Source: Bradyrhizobium sp. CB1650
GTDB lineage: Bacteria; Pseudomonadota; Alphaproteobacteria; Rhizobiales; Xanthobacteraceae
NCBI RefSeq assembly: GCF_029761915.1
Contig: NZ_CP121695.1
Span: 7,841,501-7,905,500 of the forward strand
Direction: 5' to 3'
DNA length: 64,000 bases
This document shows positions 57,380 to 64,000 of this stretch, piece by piece. A program made the translations under genes and the position numbers. How positions within the stretch are numbered: the first letter of the stretch is position 1; the number at the start of each line of letters is the position of its first letter. The notes under the pieces were generated by a model. The model did not search any database. It was not told the DNA's origin and saw nothing but the letters and a program-made list of their open reading frames with translations.

Positions 57380-58302
57380 GCAGACTTGCCCTTCCTAATC
57401 ATAGATGATCAGACCCATTATCTAGGCGACCCGCGAGATACAAACTGATCTCCCCGCCTGTCTCTACCTTGGTCTGCTCTTTGCGTTTCCAAGACAAAAC
57501 ATAACCGCGTGCCGACGCCTAAAGACCGCAAAAATCGGAGCCGATTGCAGAAATTCTGCACAGATGGTCACCTCACGATTTCGACCGCTGCTGGCTGAGT
57601 AACAGGCTTCGGCAACCTGCTCAGGTCGGCACCAGTACGGACTCAACGCCCCGAAGCCGGGCAGCCCTCGCCATCGAAGCCAAACGAGTTTCAGGATGTG
57701 CTTCAATAGGTAAACGGCGCGTCGTGTTTCTGAGGGTATGACGAGGCTTGTTTAAGGTGGCACACCGAATGCAGGTGAAGTTGTCGGGCGCCGCCGAGCG
57801 TCAGGGGCGTTGGAGTCCATTCCATGTGGTCGAAGAGACCTTTCTTGCGAAGGCGCTTCACGCGCAGCCATGATCTCCAGGCCATCCGAATCATCGATCT
57901 ACCATTGCTTCGCAAAACCGGCTCGAATCGGCACGCCCGCGTTGCTACTCCTGCGCAGCACGGCATTTCCTTCAGGCACTACCCGTGACGCATTGAAGCG
58001 GCCCGTTGTTTGTTGATTCTCGATTGCACGATAGTAGGGTACACTGCCGCCCGCACAAAGACTGGTGCTAAGGCAGTTGTTCGGGCTGAGACCTCTATCA
58101 GAGACCTTTAATCAAAACTGAAATTAGCCCAGTGAGACCGCGCGTCGGTAGAGAGTGACTAAGCTCGCGATTAAAGCGAAATTTAACTTTAGCCTTCAGC
58201 TAGGTAGATATTCGCGACTCCAGCATTCGCTTATGGCGCCCGCTGCAAGCTAGGCGTCTATTTCGGCGTCGGCGTATTGCAGACCCCGCAGATTTTGCCG
58301 CG
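57380..58302. other. About 920 bp without a recognised gene
   Basis: Upstream of the PLP/transporter operon, so it should hold its promoter. Short open frames on the minus strand (for example 57703-57966, 57464-57706) carry no motif I can name. No clear sigma-54 or sigma-70 promoter or operator was found. Confidence 0.4.
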
Positions 58303-60378
58303 TCACTCGCCGTATTTTTCCGCGGAGGGTAGCGCATGGACCTTTCCTACCGTCGAGCGGATCGCGTAAGGATCGACCTGAGTGATCTTGTGCCCGCTGG
58401 GATGGTCACAAAATATCGAGAAGGAATAAATTCCTAGCTCGGTGCCCGGAAGAGCATCCGCAGGCCTCGAATTTGCCGACCGTATGGCATCTATATTCTC
58501 GCAAATTGCAAAATCGATATCGGCTGCCCGAAATCTTGATGTCCATTCCTCAGCGGAAGCCTTCGCGATAGCTGTGGCAAGGAAAGAGGCACGGTCCTCC
58601 TTCGGCAATTCAGCAAGTTCCTCAAGTCCCTCCACCTGGGCAAAGCGCGGTAAATCGTCTTCTCCAGCGTGGAGCATAAGACTGCGGCCGGACGTCCTTC
58701 GATAGAGACGGGCCAACGCACCATAGCCCTTGGCGTCGATACCGCTCGGCTCGTCGAAAAGTCCACGCCCTTCATAGTCGCAACAGAACGGCACCTGCAC
58801 GAGCCCGGGCGAGTGCCGACAGGGACGTTCGCGCCCGCCCTGTTCGGCCGGTCACGGCCTTCTGGTAGAGCGCGGCAGCAATCCCAAGAGCCGCGGCGAA
58901 CCCGCCGTTCACGTCGAGCGTACCCGCCGCGGGCGCATGGTCCTCGGGCGTTTTCATGGAACCTGGGAATCTCAACGTGATGCCAGTCGCTGCCTGGACA
59001 AGATTGTCATAGCCGAGATAGTTCGTCCGCGCGCCACGACGAACGCCGCCGAAGCAATCAAGCTGGCAGAAGATCGCGTCTGGATTGAGCGCTTTCAGAC
59101 CGTCCAGATCGAGCCCCATACGCCTGACCTGCCGGTCAGTCGCATTCCAGACTACGACATCCACCGACTTCACGAGCTTCTCGAAGATCGCTCGACCGCC
59201 GGATGAGTCGATATCTACCAGAATCGAGCGCTTACCGCGCATGTGGTTCACGCCATAGATGACCGTAAACATGGAGTCAAAAAGGGGACGCGCCGCGTCG
59301 ATCTTGATGACCTCGGCCCCAACGAGCAAGATAGCATGCTGCATGCGGCCCAGCGATGACATTGCACAGGTCGAGAACCCGAACACCGTCAAGCCATCCC
59401 CCGCCTGCCGCCGAAGACTGTCCCGCCCGCCACCTAGCTTGAATAGCCGAGAGTACGGCGACTGCTTCGTCGAAAGCGACCCATTTCCGCGGGGCGGGGT
59501 TCAGCATTGCTTCCCCGCTTTCCTCGAGCCAAGCCACAGGTCCGGGCTGGATCATTCGCCCATATACCGGGCCGTCGACTTCGAGCACGAGGTCCGTGCA
59601 TCTAGCGTGATCATCGCTGATCCATTCGCTAAGCCATCGGTGCGGAGCGGCGGGTGCCTGGCCTTCGCCGAAGATCCGTTCCCACTCGTTTGCAGTTCGC
59701 GTCCGGAAGACGGCTTTCATCTTTGCGTAGATACTGATTTATAGCGGGGTGGAAGGTCGTCAATGCTGATCGAGTTGTAGGCCAGTCCCTCCATGAGCGC
59801 ACATGCAAGAGGCACCTCGATCTGGTCACCGGTCCCGCTGCGCTCTCGCGCCTAAAGCACCGGTACCGTAGCCGATGCCGCGAGCATCGTGCGGTATGCC
59901 GATGCCAGAGGCAGCGGTGAGAAGGAGGATTGACGCCCATCAGCACGCGGCTAAGCCCCCCGAGCATGCCGCTGGTGAACACGCCCGACGAGGCCTCTAT
60001 CACTGCTTCGAAGGCGCGCCACTCGTTGATCGTTGAAGCAAAACCCGGAGTGGATACGGTGCTCAGGTCCGGCCGCGCCTTGCGCAGGGCTTTGAAGTCA
60101 ATTCCGAGGCGCCTGAGCACGCCTGGGTGAAAGTTCTCGATTACGATGTCCGCTTCCCGGATAAGCGCCTGCGCCCCCCAGTCTTCAAATCAACCTGGAC
60201 AATCAGCTTATTGAGGATCGCATTGGCCGGACTATCCCAGCGGGGACCGGATGGTGGGTCGATATGCACGACCGTAGCCCCAAGGTCGGCGAGGATCATC
60301 GCCAGGGCCGGGCCCGCAATGTACTGGCCGAAATCGATGACCTTGACGCCGAAGAGAGGCAGGGTTGAACGTCGCATC
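58303..60378 (-). pseudogene. Two-domain CaiB/BaiF family III CoA-transferase, decayed
   Basis: Starting at MRRSTLPLFGVKVIDFGQYI (60378), the first domain reads AGPALAMILADLGATVVHID, then in shifted frames VLRRLGIDFKALRKARPDLS and GVFTSGMLGGLSRVLMGVNP. A second domain starts near 59430: LDGVRVLDLCNVIAGPHAAC, GAEVIKIDAARPLFDSMFTV, DVVVWNATDRQVRRMGLDLD, ending in CDYEGRGLFDEPSGIDAKGY. Frameshifts are visible near 60160, 59880, 59735, 59328 and 58800. The intact protein of about 690 codons would have moved CoA between carboxylic acids. Confidence 0.8.
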
Positions 60379-60744
60379 GCTATGCAACTCCGTTTTCGAC
60401 CGTGATGACTGTTGCTCGCGCCGGGAAAGGACCGCGGTGCGTTCGTGCTCAGCGCAACCGGATGCTTGCACCAACGCGCTCCGACGAGGCAGCGTCGCGT
60501 GCAGCCGCGCCAGCTCCAGCACGCGCTCCCGTACTTTTCCCTACACGGGTCCGCTGCGTCGTGTCGCTGCATTGACGTAGATCAGCATCTACTCGCCTGT
60601 GGCTACCGGCCTCTCGTCACCCTCGCGTCTGAGAACGTGGAAGAGATGAAGGCGCTTGTCGTCGACACCGAGAATTTGCGTGAGCACCTGGACGCGGGCC
60701 GACATACAATTCACCAAGATGAGACAGGTGCGTCTCGACGGTGT
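60379..60744. other. Unassigned stretch before third IS21 element
   Basis: About 365 bp. Upstream flank of the CoA-transferase pseudogene. No gene or regulatory site recognised. Confidence 0.4.
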
Positions 60745-60825
60745 AGTGCGGATTCCGCTCGATGTCGCCCGCTATTCCGAGATGATCTCGCCCACCAATT
60801 CCGGGATGATGTCGCCCGGGTGACG
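60745..60825. repeat. IS21 copy 3 left terminal repeats
   Basis: Three spaced repeats of the type ATTCCG-x-GATG-x-TCGCCC: ATTCCGCTCGATGTCGCCC, ATTCCGAGATGATCTCGCCC and ATTCCGGGATGATGTCGCCC. These are expected transposase binding sites. Confidence 0.75.
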
Positions 60826-60882
60826 AGGCCTCTTCTGGTTCCCATAGGTCGTTCTCTTTCGGCTTTGCGAAGGGGACCCTGG

Positions 60883-62427
60883 ATGCCGACGGAGAGGCTT
60901 GCGATGCGCCGTGTGCGCGATGTGATCAGGATGAAGGCGGCTGGGCTGCCGAGCCGCGAGATCGCGCGGCGGATGGGCGCGGCGCCCTCGACAGTGCGGT
61001 TGACCATCCGGCGGTTCGAGGCCGCAGGCCTGAGCTGGCCGTTGCCCGACGAACTCACGGACGCGGCCCTGGAGGCCCGCCTGTTCGCTAAGACCGGCAA
61101 CGGCAACCGGCAGGGTCACCGCCGCATCGCCGAGCCCGACTGGGCGGCGGTGCACCGCGAGCTCAAGCGCAAGCACGTGACGCTGTCGATCCTGTGGAAG
61201 GAGTACATTGCCGCGGAGCGCGGCGGATACCGGTGCTCGCGCTTCTGCGAGCTTACCGCGCCTGGGAGGGCCGCCTGTCGGTGACGATGGGCCAGTCGCA
61301 TGCGGCCGGCTACAAATTGTTCGTCGACTACGCGGGCGACGGCGTGCCGGTGGTGGTCGACCGCCTCACCGGTGAGCGGAGGACGGCGCAGGTCTTCGTC
61401 GCCGTGCTCGGCGCCTCGAACTTCACCTATGCGCACGCGACGTGGACGCAGGGGCTTGCCGACTGGATCAGCGCCCATGTCGGCGCCTTCGCGGCGATCG
61501 ACGGCGTGCCGGCGCTGCTGGTGCCGGACAATACCAAGGTCGCGGTCATCAAGGCGAGCCTCTACGACCCGCAGATCAATCGCACCTAGAGATGGCCGCG
61601 CATTACGGCACGGCCGACTTGCCGGCGCGACCACGCAAGCCGCGCGACAAGGCCAAGGTCGAGCAAGCCGTCCTCATCATCGAGCGCTGGCTGCTCGGCC
61701 GCCTGCGCCACCGCGTCTTCTACAGCCTCGCCGAGGTCAACGCAGCGATCGGCGAGTTGCTCACCAGGCTCAACGAGGAGCGGCCCGATCCGGCGGCTCG
61801 GCGTGACGCGCCGCCGGCTGCTCGAGGAGGTCGACCGGCCGGCGCTCAAGCTGTCGCCGGCGAGCCCCTACGTGCTCGCCGAGTGGCGGATCCGCCGCGT
61901 CAGCCTCGACTACCACGTCGAGGTGGAGAAGCACTACTACAGCGTTCCGCATCGCTTCGCGCGTGCCGAGGTCGAGGTGCGGTTCACCGCTCGCACCGTC
62001 GAGATCTTTCACAAGGGCGAGCGGATTGCCACGCATCAGCGCATGAGTGGCAATCACAAGCATAACACCGTGCCGGAGCATATGGCCTCCAGCCATCGCC
62101 GCTATGCCGGCTGGACCATCGTGCGCATCCGTCAGGGCGCCGCCGCGATCGGCCCGGCGACCAGCGCGTTGTGCGACCTCATTCTCGACGAGCGCTCGCA
62201 CCCCGACCAGGGGTTCCCGCCTGTCTCGGCATCCTCAGGCCGCGTCCTACGGGCGCGAGCGCCTGGACGCGGCAGCCGCGCGGGCGATCGACATCGGCGC
62301 GCGCACCTATGGCTCGGTCAGGTCGATCCTCGCCAACAACCTCGATCGGCGTCCTGCTCCCCAGCGTTCCGCGGACGACCTGCCGATCCTGCACTCCAAC
62401 GTCCGCGGACCGCGCTACTACAATTAG
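60883..62427 (+). pseudogene. istA: IS21-family transposase IstA, multiply frameshifted
   Basis: Starts at the ATG at 60883 (MPTERLAMRRVRDVIRMKAA) with AAGGGG upstream. Frames change near 61250 (to [20 protein letters not shown]), 61585 (in-frame stop after DPQINRT, then [20 protein letters not shown]), 61795 (to [20 protein letters not shown]) and 62215 (to YGRERLDAAAARAIDIGART). The DDE residues can still be recognised ([35 protein letters not shown]). It is dead by several independent lesions. Confidence 0.85.
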
Positions 62428-62436
62428 GATGATCCC

Positions 62437-63222
62437 TTGCTCACCCATCCGAACTTCGACCGGCTCAACGCGCTCGGCCTCCACGGCATGGCCAAAGCCT
62501 TTGTCGACAGCGAGGCCACTGGCGAGGCCGCGAGCCTCGGTCACGCCGAATGGCTCGCGCTGCTGCTCGAACGCGAAGTCTCGCTGCGTCACGACAAGCG
62601 GCTCGCCACCCGCCTGCGTCACGCCAAGCTGCGCCAGCAGGCTTGTGTCGAGGACGTCGACTACCGCACCCCGCGCGGTCTCGATCGCGCGCTATTCGCT
62701 AGCCTCGTCGAGGGCCGCTGGATCGACGACCACGCCAACCTGCTGATCTGCGGTCCGGCCGGCCTCGGCAAGAGCTGGATTGCCTCGGCGGTCGGCCACA
62801 AGGCCTGTAGCGATAACCGCTCCGTCCTTTACCAGCGCGTCCCGCGTCTGTTCAACGATCTGGCGCTCGCCCGCGGCGATGGCCGCCACCCGCGCCTGCT
62901 GCGCGCGCTCGGCCGCGTTGATCTGCTCATCCTCGACGACTGGGGTCTGGCCCCGCTCGATGCCGGCGCCCGCCACGACCTCCTGGAGATCCTGGAGGAT
63001 CGCTACGGCCGCCGCTCCACCCTCGTCACCAGCCAACTCCCGGTCGACCAGTGGCACGCGCTCATTGGCGACCCCGCCTACGCCGACGCCGTCCTCGATC
63101 GCCTCGTCCACAACGCCCATCGGCTCGATCTCTCCGGCGAAAGCTGTTGGCAAGGAGAATCTTCACGTCACAGGATTGGTCGGAGCAGCCATGTGTTCGG
63201 CCTTTTTGCGCGGTACACATGA
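62437..63222 (+). CDS. istB: IS21 helper ATPase IstB with altered C-terminus
   Basis: 261 codons (MLTHPNFDRLNALGLHGMAK), the start codon read as TTG or an equivalent at 62437. Walker A GPAGLGKSWIASAVGHK, Walker B VDLLILDDWGLAPLDAGARH and sensor TLVTSQLPVDQWHALIGDPA are intact. From DLSGES (about 63145) the sequence no longer matches IstB (CWQGESSRHRIGRSSHVFGL), showing a deletion or fusion with the neighbouring IS110 region. The ATPase core could still fold, but its own IstA is broken. Confidence 0.78.
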   Translation: MLTHPNFDRLNALGLHGMAKAFVDSEATGEAASLGHAEWLALLLEREVSLRHDKRLATRLRHAKLRQQACVEDVDYRTPRGLDRALFASLVEGRWIDDHANLLICGPAGLGKSWIASAVGHKACSDNRSVLYQRVPRLFNDLALARGDGRHPRLLRALGRVDLLILDDWGLAPLDAGARHDLLEILEDRYGRRSTLVTSQLPVDQWHALIGDPAYADAVLDRLVHNAHRLDLSGESCWQGESSRHRIGRSSHVFGLFARYT

Positions 63223-63388
63223 CCGCTGGCCATAATGCCCTCCGCGGATCAGGTCCCGGTCAAAAGCACGCATTCGAGATGCCATGGCCCAAGTGGGTTG
63301 TCCTGATCGCCGGATCGACCGGCCTGCATTTCGTGCTGTTCGCCCTCCCAACCGTTACGTCACGCCGGCGATGTCGGCGCGATCTCGT

Positions 63389-63760
63389 TTAGGCCGCCAG
63401 CGCGGCCGGCTCCTGGTAGCGTTCGTTCCTCGCCATCATCGCCCAGGCCATCCTGGCGAGCTTGTTGGCAAGCGCGATGGCCGCGACCTTGGTGGGCCGC
63501 CGGGCCAACAATCGCGTGAGCCATGGCCGATGATCGGTGCCATGGATCTTGGCGTAGCGGATTACGGCGAGCGCGCCAGCCGTGAACAGGCTACGCAAAT
63601 AGCGATCGCCCTGCTTGCTGATGCTGCCAAGCTTGTCTAAGTCCCGCCCGGATCGGAAGGCTTTGGGATCGGCAATGCTGGCGACCAGCGCTGTTGCCAG
63701 CGCCGGACCGACGCCAGGGATCGCGTCCAGCCGCAAGTGACCTATCATTGCTCTGAACTC
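63389..63760 (-). pseudogene. IS110-family transposase, C-terminal fragment with internal deletion
   Basis: The minus strand reads LDAIPGVGPALATALVASIA and DPKAFRSGRDL, then jumps to DKLGSISKQGDRYLRSLFTA; the segment usually lying between (with the PxxxSSGGK-like motif) is missing. The end HRPWLTRLLARRPTKVAAIA and ARMAWAMMARNERYQEP is complete. The DEDD half is not present in the window upstream on this strand. Confidence 0.78.
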
Positions 63761-64000
63761 ATGGGTTCGTGACACGGCTCGAGACCGACACTGCTCAGGC
63801 GTGCTCGGACACAACCGAGCGGCGCTACCTCCATGAACCTCGGCTGCCCAACTGTGCCAGTCCCCTTCGAAGGGGGCGGCCATATGAGGAGCCGATACGG
63901 ATTTCTGCGCACGCCGAAAATGGCTCGTGGCTTGGCTGCTTACCTACGGGTCAGGCCGCTGCTTCCAACGTTTCCTCAGGCATGCGGCTCAGCTTACGGC
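63761..64000. other. Right edge, no gene recognised
   Basis: 240 bp without a supported feature. It may belong to the flank of the IS110 fragment or to an element continuing beyond the window. Confidence 0.35.

Larger units (their letters stand above)
60745..63150 (+). mobile_element. IS21-family element (copy 3), right end lost
   Basis: Left terminal repeats at 60745-60825, then istA (broken) and istB. It is a relative of copy 1 at 19555-22290 (same gene layout and matching protein motifs) but clearly a different sequence. The istB end is replaced by unrelated sequence at about 63150, so the right terminus is missing. Confidence 0.8.

Overview
The window looks like an accessory region of an alphaproteobacterium, most likely a rhizobial symbiosis island or plasmid (Bradyrhizobium or a close relative). 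This is inferred from the IS families, the Porin_2-type porin, the GC-rich coding style and the density of broken transposases. No rRNA, tRNA or core housekeeping gene was seen, and no nod, nif or fix gene, so the symbiotic assignment is a guess from context.

Layout. 1-2.4 kb: a recombinase-in-trio (RIT) element of three tyrosine recombinases, running off the left edge and inserted into an IS66 transposase. 2.6-9.4 kb: an IS3-family element carrying three separate insertions (IS110, IS30 and a serine-recombinase element). 9.4-12.8 kb: IS110, IS66 and IS701 fragments, with a group II intron lying sense in the IS66 tnpC. 12.97-14.4 kb: a stranded copy of an M24 peptidase gene plus a scrap of a solute-binding-protein gene. 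15.5-16.3 kb: a SAM methyltransferase. 16.5-28.4 kb: decayed IS3, IS110, IS5 and IS630 copies, then two IS21-type elements, the second with a serine-recombinase element inside the Walker A codons of istB. 28.9-31.4 kb: a porin with a MarR regulator divergent from it. 31.8-33.9 kb: an IS91-type element with a tyrosine integrase.

The main metabolic cargo is on the minus strand. 34.5-40.5 kb reads solute-binding protein, M24 peptidase, cytochrome P450, [2Fe-2S] ferredoxin, a small unknown ORF, ferredoxin reductase: a self-contained class I P450 system tied to uptake and hydrolysis of an amide or peptide-like compound. 41.1-47.1 kb is again IS material: an IS256 split by IS1182 and IS110, then an intact IS5. 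48.5-57.4 kb reads unknown ORF, threonine-synthase-like PLP enzyme, solute-binding protein, DppB, DppC, DppD, DppF, and a DUF2817 (M14-like) metallohydrolase. 58.3-60.4 kb is a decayed two-domain CaiB/BaiF CoA-transferase. The right end has a third IS21 element and an IS110 fragment.

How the genes may work together (inference). The two solute-binding proteins are paralogues, and only the second has permease and ATPase genes beside it, so both may feed the same DppBCDF pore. The M24 and DUF2817 hydrolases and the PLP enzyme would process an imported amide-linked compound, and the P450/ferredoxin/reductase set would oxidise it or a product. The peptidase gene is present twice, with three base differences in 1,208 bp, while the flanking binding-protein fragment at the first copy has diverged much more; this points to recent gene conversion or re-duplication. 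All start, end and frameshift calls were made by eye from one sequence; some single-base frameshifts could be sequencing errors.
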